A stretch of DNA of 64,000 nucleotides from SIG469 sp964384255 (GCA_964384255.1 CAYLKH010000001.1:26463-90462); one strand, 5' to 3'; shown: positions 14,642-23,967, counted from the stretch's first letter. Notes: a model not told the origin generated them from the letters alone. A program made the numbers and translations.

Positions 14642-16921
14642 TCAGTCGATCAGCGCCGAAACGGCCCGGACATACAGCTGGTTGCTGTCGCTGAGCTGGA
14701 CCGGTGTCATCAGGCTGCTGCCGGCTTCGATAAATGCGTCGTATAGCTCTATTATCCTTTCGGCCTGACTGGCCTCGAGAACGGTAACAGGCAGATAGTT
14801 CGATATGATGTCAAAATAATCGTTCCATGTCTGGCTGTCCGACCTGTTGCCCATGGCGCCAAATATGGCGCAGTCAAAGGCGCTGTCGTACATCTGCTTT
14901 TCCAGATAATATTGCAGCAATATGCTGCTTATGGAGTTGGAACGGACGGTCGAAAGCTCCTGGGCATACTGCCGGGCCTGATCGTCATAAGCGCCGGAGT
15001 CTGACCCCAGGCTGTTGTAAACATAAGAGATCTTGTAATCGTTGTATTCAAAGGGGTCCGCTGACGCAGCTCTGCTCAGCGCGTGCATAAAGGAGCTGTA
15101 GCTGTATTGCGAGCGGTCTACCATATCTGCGGCCCACAGGTTGAGGCACACAAGGACGGTAAAAACTGCGTATATCCCGCCACAGCTCCATCCGAATACC
15201 TTTGACGCGGCTCCGGAGCATGGCCTGTCCCCGGCCCCGGCCATGGCAAACACGCCAAAGGCAAAGGGAAGATACACGGACATACTCATGGAAACCTCCA
15301 TAACACTGTGTCCGATTATCATGAACAGGCAGGCTCCAAGGGCGGCTGACTGGGGTCCGGGATGCCTGACAAGGCTGACGATCAACAGAACAAGAACAGC
15401 CAGATAGGCGGCCAGCCCCAAAGCTCCGCAGTCGGTCAGCAGCTGGATATAGTGGTTGTGGACATATCTGGTTTCGTAATAATATGACTGGACCGAGCAG
15501 GCAGCGCTTTCGAAGCTGCCATAGCCGTTGCCCAGAACGGGGCTTTGCAAAAACAGCTTAAGCCCGTCTTTAAAAAACACAGTTCGCTGGACAGCGTTCT
15601 GGCTTTTGAATATTCCCTGAAGCCGGTTGGCAATAAAGTCGGGCAGCAGCTTGTGATCCAGCTTGACACTGATGCTGCCGTCGACAACTACGCTTTCCAG
15701 CACAGAACCCTCCCTGGCCCACAGGACAAAATGCTGGACCTGAGAACCTTCGGGAACGGTGAACCGGATGGTCTGCCCGTCCTCCATCCAGCAGGAAAGG
15801 CAGGACGATCTGGTGGCGGTCATTATTTCTCCGTCGGTCTGGCTGTAAACATTCAGCCCCAAAACGTCGCTGCAAGCTATGGTGACACTGTGCTCTCCCG
15901 GCGCGAGATACAGGCTCCGGCTGAAAGAACCGGTCTGGTCATAGCAATAAGCGCCGGATATGGAAAGGGCGGAGACGATGTATACGGCGGCGGCGGCCAG
16001 AGCAGCTCCCAGAATTATCAGGCTCCGGCGGCTGCTGGCAAAGAATGTAAGCAGCCTGCTGTGAAACAGCCGGAAAATGAGCAGGCTAAAACCGGCGGCT
16101 AAAAGCATCAGCAGAACAGGCACGGGAGAGGAGCCATTGTTGAAAAAAGGAAAAGCGCCAAAAGCAAAAACCGCCGCCGGCATAAAGAATTCGAGCATGG
16201 TCAGCAGCACGCTGCCCCGGTCTTTGCCGCTGAGCAGCAGATAAATCAGACAGGACAGGGCGAAAAACGCTGTTGCGCCGAGACTGAATGCAAGAACGAA
16301 GCAAAAGGTGCTGAAGCTCAGGGCCACGGCGCAGGGGCCAGCAAGGCTGCTTTCGCCGGAGGATATAAGGTGGATCGACAGAAGGATGCCTATAGCCAGA
16401 GCCGAAGCAAGAACATTGGGGTTTCCGAAAACGCCGGTGAGCCGCGTACCTTCCTCAAAACCGGTGCTGGTTGCGGTAAGACCGGTCAGGACGTTGAACA
16501 GTGGGCGAAGACAGGCGGTGCAGCCCAGCTCAACGCTGAAAAAGGCGAATACAGCTGCCATTATGCTGAGTATAAAGGCGCAGCGCGTTATTGCCCGCTT
16601 TCTGTCGCCGCTGGAAATAACGGCCAGAAATACGCAAAAGGCCATCAAAAGTTTTGAAAACTCTTTGAGAAAGAATTTACCGCTGATGGCGCTCAGCCCG
16701 GAAAGGGCAGAAACTGCCAGAAAAATCCCCATCGCCGCCGCTGCCGGAGAAAGCAGCAGCCTGCCCCGGCGGAGGATACATAAAGCAACAGCGGCCAGAC
16801 AGAGGACAAAAACCATCGCCCTGTAATGAACGCCGTAAAACATCAGGCATAGAAGGGCCAGCATTATGGCGCACAAAACCAGCAGCGGAGCAGCCGCCTC
16901 AGTCTTTTTTGTGCCGGTCAT
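14642..16921 (-). CDS. O-antigen ligase/Wzy-type polysaccharide polymerase, large
   Basis: A 759-aa integral membrane protein, about twice the size of a simple Wzy. Residues 1-310 hold many TM helices. Residues about 320-440 form an extracytoplasmic beta-sandwich-like insert (SGAYCYDQTGSFSRSLYLAP...). The Wzy_C signature follows (PVLGNGYGSFESAACSVQ, then RYVHNHYIQLLTDCGALGL), then more helices and a soluble alpha-helical C-terminal domain of about 150 residues that may be TPR-like. It would join or polymerise lipid-linked glycans outside the membrane. It lies 12 bp after the sugar transferase gene, in one operon with it. Confidence 0.85.
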   Translation of the reverse strand: MTGTKKTEAAAPLLVLCAIMLALLCLMFYGVHYRAMVFVLCLAAVALCILRRGRLLLSPAAAAMGIFLAVSALSGLSAISGKFFLKEFSKLLMAFCVFLAVISSGDRKRAITRCAFILSIMAAVFAFFSVELGCTACLRPLFNVLTGLTATSTGFEEGTRLTGVFGNPNVLASALAIGILLSIHLISSGESSLAGPCAVALSFSTFCFVLAFSLGATAFFALSCLIYLLLSGKDRGSVLLTMLEFFMPAAVFAFGAFPFFNNGSSPVPVLLMLLAAGFSLLIFRLFHSRLLTFFASSRRSLIILGAALAAAAVYIVSALSISGAYCYDQTGSFSRSLYLAPGEHSVTIACSDVLGLNVYSQTDGEIMTATRSSCLSCWMEDGQTIRFTVPEGSQVQHFVLWAREGSVLESVVVDGSISVKLDHKLLPDFIANRLQGIFKSQNAVQRTVFFKDGLKLFLQSPVLGNGYGSFESAACSVQSYYYETRYVHNHYIQLLTDCGALGLAAYLAVLVLLIVSLVRHPGPQSAALGACLFMIIGHSVMEVSMSMSVYLPFAFGVFAMAGAGDRPCSGAASKVFGWSCGGIYAVFTVLVCLNLWAADMVDRSQYSYSSFMHALSRAASADPFEYNDYKISYVYNSLGSDSGAYDDQARQYAQELSTVRSNSISSILLQYYLEKQMYDSAFDCAIFGAMGNRSDSQTWNDYFDIISNYLPVTVLEASQAERIIELYDAFIEAGSSLMTPVQLSDSNQLYVRAVSALID

Positions 16922-16933
16922 GCCAAAGCCTCC

Positions 16934-18316
16934 TTACCCGATTTTTTCTGAATTTACAAATCCCCTGAATACTGTCAGTATAAGGATCTTGATATCCAGC
17001 AGCAGGGACCAGTTTTCGATATAGAATATGTCGTGCCGTATGCGTTCGGGGATAGAGGTGTCGCCCCGGAACCCGCAGACCTGAGCCCAGCCGGTTATAC
17101 CCGGCCGAACCTGATGCTTGACCATATACAGGGGTACGCTTTCTTTAAACTGGTCTACAAAATGGGGAAGCTCAGGACGGGGACCCACCAGACTCATATC
17201 GCCCTTGAGAACGTTGAAAAGCTGGGGCAGTTCGTCGATAGAGAATTTGCGGATAAAGGAGCCGAACCGGGTTTTCCTGGGGTCGGTGTCGGTGGTCCAG
17301 CCGGAGTTCTCGGCGGCGTTGACCCGCATGGAGCGGAATTTGTACATGGTAAAGTTTTTCTTGTTGCGTCCGACCCTGACCTGCCTGAAGATGACCGGCC
17401 CCGGAGAGGTGAGCTTGACACCCACAGCGGTAATGAGCATAATGGGCGACAGCAGGATCAGGGCACACAGGGAACCAAAAATGTCCATCACCCGTTTCAG
17501 AAAGGCGTTGGCCATATTGTCCAGCGGAATGCGACGGATATTGATAAGCTGGATCCCGCCGACCTCGTCGATATAAGGGTGGGCAGGCATGTATTCGAAG
17601 TAAAACGGGATAAGCGACAGCTTGGTGCCGCTTTTTTCGCAGGCAGAGATTATGTCTCTGATCCTGTCCAGCTGGGATGCGTCCAGGGCGGCAATGACCT
17701 CGTCAAAATTGTTGCTGTCCAGCAGAGACTCAAGCTGGTCAAAGCCGCAGAGCCTTTTGATGCCGGAAGGAGGAGCGCCGTCGGTCACGCAGCCAACGAT
17801 GGAAAAGCCAAGAGAGCTGTCGCTGTCGATAGCGGCGCGATATTTTTCGGCGGCGTGGCCGGAGCCTACCAGAAGCACGTGCTTGAGGTTATAGCCCTGG
17901 CTGCGATAGGTACGGAGGATCCTCCGCAGAGCCAGCCGCTTCAGCCCCACCAGAACCGTTGAGCAGATGTAGTAAAAAATCAGGACCCAGCGGGAAATGT
18001 GGACATCCTTGACAACGAACAGCCAGACCATATACAGCAGGGTGACGGCGGCGTTGGCGGCCAGCAGCTTTTCAAGCTCTTTATAAAATCGGACCGATCG
18101 GAAGGATTCGTAAAGCCCCAGCAGGGCATAAACCAGCAAAAATACAGGGACCAGAAACAATGCGGCCCAAAGGTAGTGGGACAGGACCATATGGCTTGGG
18201 TCGCCGGTCAGTATCTTGAATCGGAGAGCATAGGCGGGGATGACGGATATGTAAACGATGACCGCGTCGCTGACGACGTTAAGCATATTCAAAACCCGCT
18301 GGTTTTCCTTTATCAA
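16934..18316 (-). CDS. Undecaprenyl-phosphate sugar phosphotransferase (WcaJ/WbaP type)
   Basis: A 460-aa polyisoprenyl-phosphate hexose-1-phosphate transferase. It has four N-terminal TM helices, a CoA-binding-like Rossmann middle (VLLVGSGHAAEKYRAA), a fifth hydrophobic segment (LCALILLSPIMLITAVGV), and the catalytic C-terminal domain with MYKFRSMR, KFSIDELPQLFNVLKGDMSLVG (in parts), GPRPELP and RPGITGWAQV. It loads the first sugar on the lipid carrier for capsule or exopolysaccharide. The start is probably TTG 18316, with GGAGGTG five bases upstream. It heads the operon sugar transferase-Wzy-ATP-grasp-transglutaminase. Confidence 0.92.
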   Translation of the reverse strand: MIKENQRVLNMLNVVSDAVIVYISVIPAYALRFKILTGDPSHMVLSHYLWAALFLVPVFLLVYALLGLYESFRSVRFYKELEKLLAANAAVTLLYMVWLFVVKDVHISRWVLIFYYICSTVLVGLKRLALRRILRTYRSQGYNLKHVLLVGSGHAAEKYRAAIDSDSSLGFSIVGCVTDGAPPSGIKRLCGFDQLESLLDSNNFDEVIAALDASQLDRIRDIISACEKSGTKLSLIPFYFEYMPAHPYIDEVGGIQLINIRRIPLDNMANAFLKRVMDIFGSLCALILLSPIMLITAVGVKLTSPGPVIFRQVRVGRNKKNFTMYKFRSMRVNAAENSGWTTDTDPRKTRFGSFIRKFSIDELPQLFNVLKGDMSLVGPRPELPHFVDQFKESVPLYMVKHQVRPGITGWAQVCGFRGDTSIPERIRHDIFYIENWSLLLDIKILILTVFRGFVNSEKIG

Positions 18317-18334
18317 GACTTCACCTCCATGTCA

Positions 18335-18445
18335 GGGGTTGCGGATCAGTAATTAGTGCGGGCAGTGCCTGCGGCATGACCTAATCAGGAGACGGGGCAG
18401 GAAATCGGTTTTGCCCAATAACTGACCCCTGATAACTAACTCATA
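18335..18445. repeat. CAGGGGTTNNGNATCAGTAAT-type repeat boxes
   Basis: The segment has GTCAGGGGTTGCGGATCAGT, a short GC-rich middle, and TGACCCCTGATAACTAACTC. The flanking boxes are the same as around the CATTGCGAGG elements, but the core element is absent here. It lies in the leader between the promoter and the sugar transferase. Confidence 0.6.
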
Positions 18446-18455
18446 TAACCTACCC

Positions 18456-18464
18456 ATTATATCA
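18456..18464 (-). promoter_or_regulatory. Extended -10 promoter of the polysaccharide operon
   Basis: Minus strand TGATATAAT (18464-18456) fits an extended -10 element; the -35 position has only a weak AGCAAA. The leader of about 130 nt then runs through the repeat boxes. Confidence 0.45.
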
Positions 18465-18523
18465 TATACACATGACAGTTTGCTAGACCAAAATGCGGTC
18501 AGGCAGCGGTTTTAATATTAAAT

Positions 18524-18562
18524 AACGCTGCCGATTTCCAGATGATGGAAACCGGCAGCGTT
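18524..18562 (-). terminator. Hairpin downstream of galE
   Basis: AACGCTGCCG-TTTCCA and TGGAAA-CGGCAGCGTT form a long stem with a short loop. It lies 86 bp past the galE stop on the minus strand, between galE and the polysaccharide operon promoter; a run of T follows weakly (TATTTAAT). Confidence 0.5.
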
Positions 18563-18565
18563 TCA

Positions 18566-18600
18566 GCGTGTCAAAATGATCCGCTGGACTATTTTGACAG
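18566..18600. repeat. GTGTCAAAATAGTCC hairpin repeat (imperfect copy)
   Basis: GCGTGTCAAAATGATCC, GCT, GGACTATTTTGACAG. Near-perfect copies lie at 24039-24075 and 30104-30138. Confidence 0.65.
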
Positions 18601-18648
18601 CCTCGATATGATATGACTATTGGTTATCTGACAACTAACTACTGATAA

Positions 18649-19662
18649 CTAATCCCTGTCGACATATCCTTCCGGGTTTTTTATCTGCCAGTTCCAGGTG
18701 TCGCGGCACATATCTTCGATGGTCCTTTCTGCCTTCCATCCAAGAACACGCTGAGCCTTGGAGGGGTCGGCCAGAATAACGTCGATATCCCCGGGCCGCC
18801 TGGGGCCGATCCGGCACGGGATGTGGATACCGGTAGCTTTTTCAAATGCGGCTACCAGCTCAAGCACCGTGGTGCCTTCGCCGGTACCCAGATTGATGGC
18901 GTCGCACCCGGGCTTCATCTGCTCCATGGCCATAACATGGCCACGGGCCAGATCCATAATGTGCAGATAATCCCTCAGCCCGGTGCCGTCACGGGTGTCG
19001 TAATCGGTGCCATATACGTTGAGGTATGGCCGACGACCGATGGCGACCTGGGTGATATATGGCATCAGGTTCCCCGGTACGCCGGAGGGGTCTTCCCCAA
19101 TCAGCCCGCTTTCGTGGGCGCCGATGGGATTGAAGTAGCGCAGCAGAACAGCGTCGATAAGTCCGGCGTCGCAGGCATCGGATATTATCTGCTCCATCAT
19201 CTGCTTGCTCCTGCCATAGGGGTGAGAAGGCTGAGAAAGCTTCATAGTCTCGATAAAGGGAGCGGGCAGCTGGCTGCCATAGACCGTGGCAGAGGAGCTG
19301 AAAACAAAGCTCCGGCAGCCGTGAGCAGCCATGGACTCCATGACCGTTATGGCTCCGCCAATGTTGTTGCGGTAATATTCCAGCGGATGAGCCACAGAGG
19401 CCGGTACGGATTTAAGGGCGGCAAAGTGGATAACGGCGGTTATTTCGTTTTCGTCAAAAACAGTATCTACGGCTACGGGGTCAGTGATGTCGATCTTATA
19501 CAGCTTTGGCGAGACTCCGGTTATCCGGGCGATGCGCTGGGCGACGATATCCGAGCTGTTGCGAAGGTCGTCTGCCAGAATAACGTCGTATCCCGAGTTT
19601 ATCAGTTCAACGGCGGTGTGGGAGCCGATGTATCCGCAACCGCCAGTAAGCAAAACAGACAT
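18649..19662 (-). CDS. galE: UDP-glucose 4-epimerase
   Basis: A 337-aa cytoplasmic SDR enzyme interconverting UDP-glucose and UDP-galactose. The NAD motif GGCGYIGSH is near residues 7-15, with SSSATVYG and catalytic YGRSK (YxxxK) and the N-terminal loop LADDLRNSS. ATG 19662 has AAAGGA eight bases upstream; the upstream extension of the frame has no ribosome site. The last residues (VDRD) and the TAG stop are formed by a GGGATTAGTTATC repeat box. It would supply UDP-sugars to the neighbouring polysaccharide operon. Confidence 0.93.
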   Translation of the reverse strand: MSVLLTGGCGYIGSHTAVELINSGYDVILADDLRNSSDIVAQRIARITGVSPKLYKIDITDPVAVDTVFDENEITAVIHFAALKSVPASVAHPLEYYRNNIGGAITVMESMAAHGCRSFVFSSSATVYGSQLPAPFIETMKLSQPSHPYGRSKQMMEQIISDACDAGLIDAVLLRYFNPIGAHESGLIGEDPSGVPGNLMPYITQVAIGRRPYLNVYGTDYDTRDGTGLRDYLHIMDLARGHVMAMEQMKPGCDAINLGTGEGTTVLELVAAFEKATGIHIPCRIGPRRPGDIDVILADPSKAQRVLGWKAERTIEDMCRDTWNWQIKNPEGYVDRD

Positions 19663-19768
19663 GGTAAAGGTCCTTTCGTTGTTTATAAGGTGATATCGAC
19701 AAAAAGTACGGTCGGGGGAGCTTTTGCCCCTGATGCGGTCATCGTTCACCTGAGTGGATAAGGCAGAC

Positions 19769-21520
19769 CTATTTGCCGGGAGTTCCGGTTATCACAGGTT
19801 CCAGCACCTGCTGGATCTTATAGTGCAGATAGCTGGGGTCGGCCCTGGTGGTAAGCTGCTCGATTATGCGCTTTTTTGAAGCGGATTCAAGAAAATTGTC
19901 AATGCTGTAAAACAGATATTGCTTACCGGGCCGCTCGGTAAAGGCGGCTTCCACAGAACCGTCATCAGAAAAATACAGCTTGACAGTCCGGTCGGAAACG
20001 GTCTCGCAGAAGGCTATGTCCAGTATAAGGACCAGACGGCCGTTTTCGTCGGTGGCGAATCTGCCCATACAGCCGACGATATATGGCTCGCCATGGCAGA
20101 CGATAGTGCTGTATTCCGGAGCGAAAAAGCCGACCGATACCCGGTGAGTTTCGTCAGCTTCGGCAAACTCGGCGGTCAGGCTGTATTTACTGCCGGAAAA
20201 GCTGAGGGAACGCAGACCCCTGGTATAGTTGTTTTGAAGCGCCTGGGAAAACAGCGGGAGCAATCCCACCGAAGATGCGTCAGTCCTGGAAAAACGCCAG
20301 CTTCTGCCCCACAGGCGGGACAGCTGCTTTTTGAGCTTGAGCCGCTGAGAGAATGAATATGCCGCCGTTTTCCGGCTGAGATAAAGGGAGGATTCAAGGT
20401 CCCGGAGATTTTTAAGCTCCAGCGGGTCCTCGGCCAGCTTATCCCCGGGCGCATACTCGGGGCCGAAATATTTTCTGGTGATGGTAAAAAAGTTGCTTTG
20501 CTGGAAAAGCTCGTCGTTTCCCGCGTTGGAAACGATTATCACGCCGGTGTCTTTATATCCTATAACGTTTTGGCCAAACATACCGTTGAACAGAAAACTG
20601 TTCTGGTTGCGGCCTACCCAGATCTGGTAGCCGTAGTTAAAGTCACCGCAGCTTTCCGGGACGGTGATCTTGAACGAGGTGGCCTGTTGGATAAATTCCT
20701 CTGATATCAGCTGCTTCCCGTTCCACCGGCCGCCGTTCAGGACCAGCTGACCCAGCTTGGCGGCATCTTCGGCGTGGATATACAGGCCCCATCCGCCCTT
20801 GGATATGCCGGTGGGTGAGCGCTCCCAGTGGTGAGCGGTTATGCCCAGCGGCTCCCACAGACGGGGAGCAAGATAGTCGTCAATGTCCATGCCCGCAAGC
20901 TCTTTGACTATGCAGGAGAGCATATAGGTGTTCATGCTGTTATAAGAGAATCTGCTCCCGGTTTCAAAAAGCGAAACGGATTCAAGATAGGCCGCCTGCC
21001 AGTCTTCCTCGCTGACAGAACCGGCTTCGTTGAAGGCAACTCCCGTAGACATGGTCAGCAGATGGCGGACAGTGAAGGATGCTTTCAGCAGCCTGAGTAT
21101 GCCGCTTCGCATATTGAAAATATCCACCAGCCGGTCGTCCAGAGAGAGCTTGCCTTCGTCTATGAGCATACCTATAGCCAGAACGGTCACGCTTTTGGAC
21201 ATGGAATAGCAGATGTGCCAGAGGTCCTTCCGCCGGGGACCGAACCAGCCCTCGGAGATAACGTGGCCGTTTCTGAGGACAAGGATATCGTGCATATCCA
21301 GGCTGGCGTCAGAATTCAGCTCGGAAAGATACTGGCGGAGGTAGGCAGAGCTTATTCCCTGGGCCTCCGGCGAGCTGCGGGGAAAGGGCTGGGATATGGA
21401 GCAGCCCTCGTCGCAGGCGATTTTTTGGGGATAATATGGGATAACGGCCTCGGTGCTGACCTTGTGGTCGAATATTCGGGCCAGAAGCTTGATGGCGTTA
21501 CTGTGATTTTTTAGTTCCAT
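19769..21520 (-). CDS. Serine hydrolase of the beta-lactamase/PBP4* family
   Basis: A 583-aa protein. The class C beta-lactamase-like catalytic core has CYSMSKSV (Ser106-x-x-Lys109), YNSMN as the YxN element and IGYKDTGVIIVSNAG near the end of the domain. A C-terminal domain of about 180 residues (from 405) looks like a beta-barrel attachment. No signal peptide is visible, so location is unclear. ATG 21520 has AAGGAGG upstream; the frame upstream of it overlaps the CmpB-like gene. Members act as esterases, D-amino-acid peptidases or remain uncharacterised. Confidence 0.88.
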   Translation of the reverse strand: MELKNHSNAIKLLARIFDHKVSTEAVIPYYPQKIACDEGCSISQPFPRSSPEAQGISSAYLRQYLSELNSDASLDMHDILVLRNGHVISEGWFGPRRKDLWHICYSMSKSVTVLAIGMLIDEGKLSLDDRLVDIFNMRSGILRLLKASFTVRHLLTMSTGVAFNEAGSVSEEDWQAAYLESVSLFETGSRFSYNSMNTYMLSCIVKELAGMDIDDYLAPRLWEPLGITAHHWERSPTGISKGGWGLYIHAEDAAKLGQLVLNGGRWNGKQLISEEFIQQATSFKITVPESCGDFNYGYQIWVGRNQNSFLFNGMFGQNVIGYKDTGVIIVSNAGNDELFQQSNFFTITRKYFGPEYAPGDKLAEDPLELKNLRDLESSLYLSRKTAAYSFSQRLKLKKQLSRLWGRSWRFSRTDASSVGLLPLFSQALQNNYTRGLRSLSFSGSKYSLTAEFAEADETHRVSVGFFAPEYSTIVCHGEPYIVGCMGRFATDENGRLVLILDIAFCETVSDRTVKLYFSDDGSVEAAFTERPGKQYLFYSIDNFLESASKKRIIEQLTTRADPSYLHYKIQQVLEPVITGTPGK

Positions 21521-22274
21521 TTTTGCTCCTCCTTGGGGAAATATCAGGAACAGATTGGGTCCGGAGCTTTTCTCCATAAGCCCTCAGATGCTCGATAAAG
21601 GGTGTGTTGGTGTGCATGGTGAGGAAAAAACGGGCTTTCTCGTGGCTGAGCTTTCGGGCGATACGGATATGCTCCCGCAGATCTTCGTAGATGACCGTAA
21701 GCTCCTGCTCCCGTGCATAGCGGCGGATGGTGGGCAAAAGCTTTGCCGAGTAGGAAACGTCGATAATAAAAACGCCCATGTACAGTCCCACGAAAAACGA
21801 GAACGCCAGATTGTTTGACAGCCAGATAAGGGCATCCATAATGTGGGGATGGATAAGGAAATAATAGATGGCCGAAAGAATATACCAGTATACTGTGAAC
21901 CGGAAACAGATTATGCCCTTAATGTTCCACCGGAGGTTTGAATAATCCCAAAGACGGACATTGAGAAATCTTATGCAGAAAAGCCCCGTCAGATATTCAA
22001 CGGCGGTTATGCAAAGGGCCATGATGGCGAACAATACGGTCTTTTTCAGCCAGGACCCATCGATCCCGATAACGGATTCAAGCCCCGCCAGAAGGAAAAG
22101 GATAAGCAGGCTGAAACCATAAAGCGGCAGACACGGCCCCACAAGAAAGCCGGGGTTTACCCAGTTGTGTTCGGGGTTCGAGCCGGAAAAGAATTTGCGA
22201 AAAAGGACTTCGATCCCCCACCCGACGGTGCTGCCGATAGCGAACAAAAAAGCCAGAATCAGGAAAAACGGCAA
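21498..22274 (-). CDS. CmpB-like putative ABC-transporter membrane protein
   Basis: A 258-aa membrane protein of the ABC_trans_CmpB family. Four to five TM helices include FLFAIGSTVGWGIEVLFRKF and PGFLVGPCLPLYGFSLLILF, with the family pattern GWGIEVLFRKF...NPGFLVGPCLP. A charged cytoplasmic C-terminal tail follows. Its 3' end overlaps the hydrolase gene by 23 bp. A GTG lies inside the ribosome site (GGGAGGTG), so the TTG at 22274, eight bases after GGAGG, is the more likely start. The function is unknown despite the family name. Confidence 0.8.
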   Translation of the reverse strand: MPFFLILAFLFAIGSTVGWGIEVLFRKFFSGSNPEHNWVNPGFLVGPCLPLYGFSLLILFLLAGLESVIGIDGSWLKKTVLFAIMALCITAVEYLTGLFCIRFLNVRLWDYSNLRWNIKGIICFRFTVYWYILSAIYYFLIHPHIMDALIWLSNNLAFSFFVGLYMGVFIIDVSYSAKLLPTIRRYAREQELTVIYEDLREHIRIARKLSHEKARFFLTMHTNTPFIEHLRAYGEKLRTQSVPDISPRRSKNGTKKSQ

Positions 22275-22381
22275 ATGTGGCACCTCCCTAAGTTTATGGT
22301 AGGGAAATTATAGCACGAAGCCGAACATCTTGGCAAGAGGGGCAGACTCTCCAAAGGCTGTAATAAATGAAGCAGATATCC

Positions 22382-22425
22382 CATATGCTCCCCATAGCGC
22401 AGCGTCTGCACCATGGGGAGCATAT
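22382..22425. repeat. 14-bp perfect inverted repeat
   Basis: CATATGCTCCCCAT and ATGGGGAGCATATG separated by 16 nt, in the gap between the CmpB-like gene and the first MATE gene. There is no adjacent T-tract, so this may be a regulatory dyad or transcript-end structure. Confidence 0.5.
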
Positions 22426-22500
22426 GAGGTCACGGAGCATTATCCAGGCGCAGCCAAAGACAGACAGCTGCCCCAGCGGATAGAACGAACTTTACTGAAA

Positions 22501-22541
22501 ACCTGAATCCAAAGACCTCCCGGCCTTTGGATTCAGGTTGT
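22501..22541 (-). terminator. Hairpin after the first MATE gene
   Basis: ACCTGAATCCAAAG and CTTTGGATTCAGGT form a 14-bp stem just after the MATE stop on the minus strand, followed by a short T run (GGTTTTC). Confidence 0.65.
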
Positions 22542-22542
22542 G

Positions 22543-23898
22543 TTATTCGGCGGCTTTGGTTTCGGCCAGAGCCTTTTTCTTCCAGCCGCCTGTGGTAAGG
22601 CGGATGATGTACATAAGGGTGCCTACGGCAAAGTCGAGGCCCATGCATATGTAAATGGTCTTTCTGCCTACAGAAGGCCAGCCGGCCATCCAGTAAGCCA
22701 GGACTATGCGCATGGCCAGAGTGGCGAAGGTGATGATGGTGCAGGTGGTAACGTCGCCTGCGCCCTGGAGCAGACCGCGGCTGGTGAACAGGACCATCAT
22801 AAGGACCAGAACACTGGCCATGAATTTCAGGTATTCAACACCGAAGGCAAGACTGTCGCCGGAGCAGCCGAACATGGCGGTCAGCGGGCCGGCAAAGATA
22901 ATAAGCACGGTGCCGAGAGCGATACACAGGGAACATCCCATGACCAGACAGGCGAAATAACCCTTCCACACCCGCTTCATCTGGCCTGCGCCGATATTCT
23001 GGCCCACATAGGTGGAAATACCTGAGGCGAAGGAGATGCCAGGCATGATGGCGAAGGATTCGACCTTGGACGCGGCGGCAACACCGGCCATGGTAGCTGA
23101 GCCGAAGCTGTTGATAAGGCGCTGAATAGCCAGAGAACCGGCAGAGGAGATTATGGTTTGCAGCATGACGGGTATGCCGAATTTGAGGATCATGCCGCAC
23201 TGGCTGCTGTCGAAGGACAGGTCTTTAAGCTTCAGATCCAGCAGGGGATGCTTTTTGTGGATGTAGATAAGGCAGGTAATGGCGGATATGGCCTGAGAAA
23301 GCACCGTGCCGATGGCAACGCCCGCCACATCCCAATGGAAAACGATAACGAACACCAGGTCGAATATTACGTTGGCAATAGACGAGATGAGCAGAAACAG
23401 CATCGTCGCGCCGGAATCGCCCAAAGCCCGAAGCTCGGCGGCAAAGGCGTTGTAAGCAAACTGGAAAACCATGCCGATGAAGTAGATGCGCATATAGGTC
23501 ATGGAATAGTGGAGAATATCTTCCGGCACACCCAGAACACGGGTCAGCACTATGGACGCGGTGGCTTCGCCAACGATGGTTATGGCAAGACCAAGACCCA
23601 GCATGAGTATGAGCATGGTGGATATACAGCGCCGCACCGCCTCGCGGTTGCCTGCGCCATAAAGCTGGGCAATGACGATACCGCAGCCGGTGGACAGGCC
23701 GGTGGCTATGGCCAGCAGCACGTTGGAATAGCTGGTGGCCGAGTTCATAGCGCCCAGGGCGGTTTCGCTGACAAAGTTGCCCACAACGATGCCGTCAACG
23801 GTGGTATACAGCAGCTGGAGCAGCATACCGCCCAAAATGGGCAGGGAAAACAGCAATATGTGCTTCCAGGGTGACCCCTGAGTCATGTTTTTTTCCAT
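22543..23898 (-). CDS. MATE family efflux transporter 1
   Basis: A 451-aa membrane protein with about 12 TM helices and MATE/MatE hallmarks: QLLYTTVDGIVVGNFV in TM1, TGCGIVIAQLYGAGN, and GISTYVGQNIGAGQ in the second half. It would extrude organic cations or other small molecules using a Na+ or H+ gradient. ATG 23898 follows GGAGAG. A TTGACC-18-TACTAT promoter lies directly upstream. It is one of four MATE genes within 7.5 kb; substrates cannot be predicted. Confidence 0.92.
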   Translation of the reverse strand: MEKNMTQGSPWKHILLFSLPILGGMLLQLLYTTVDGIVVGNFVSETALGAMNSATSYSNVLLAIATGLSTGCGIVIAQLYGAGNREAVRRCISTMLILMLGLGLAITIVGEATASIVLTRVLGVPEDILHYSMTYMRIYFIGMVFQFAYNAFAAELRALGDSGATMLFLLISSIANVIFDLVFVIVFHWDVAGVAIGTVLSQAISAITCLIYIHKKHPLLDLKLKDLSFDSSQCGMILKFGIPVMLQTIISSAGSLAIQRLINSFGSATMAGVAAASKVESFAIMPGISFASGISTYVGQNIGAGQMKRVWKGYFACLVMGCSLCIALGTVLIIFAGPLTAMFGCSGDSLAFGVEYLKFMASVLVLMMVLFTSRGLLQGAGDVTTCTIITFATLAMRIVLAYWMAGWPSVGRKTIYICMGLDFAVGTLMYIIRLTTGGWKKKALAETKAAE

Positions 23899-23928
23899 TT
23901 TCTTCTCTCCGTAATTGTTTTTTATTAC

Positions 23929-23958
23929 ATAGTATCATAGGGGCAGAAAAAAGGTCAA
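23929..23958 (-). promoter_or_regulatory. Promoter of MATE 1
   Basis: Minus strand TTGACC (23958-23953), 18-nt spacer, TACTAT (23934-23929). Confidence 0.55.
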
Positions 23959-23967
23959 GCAAAGGTT

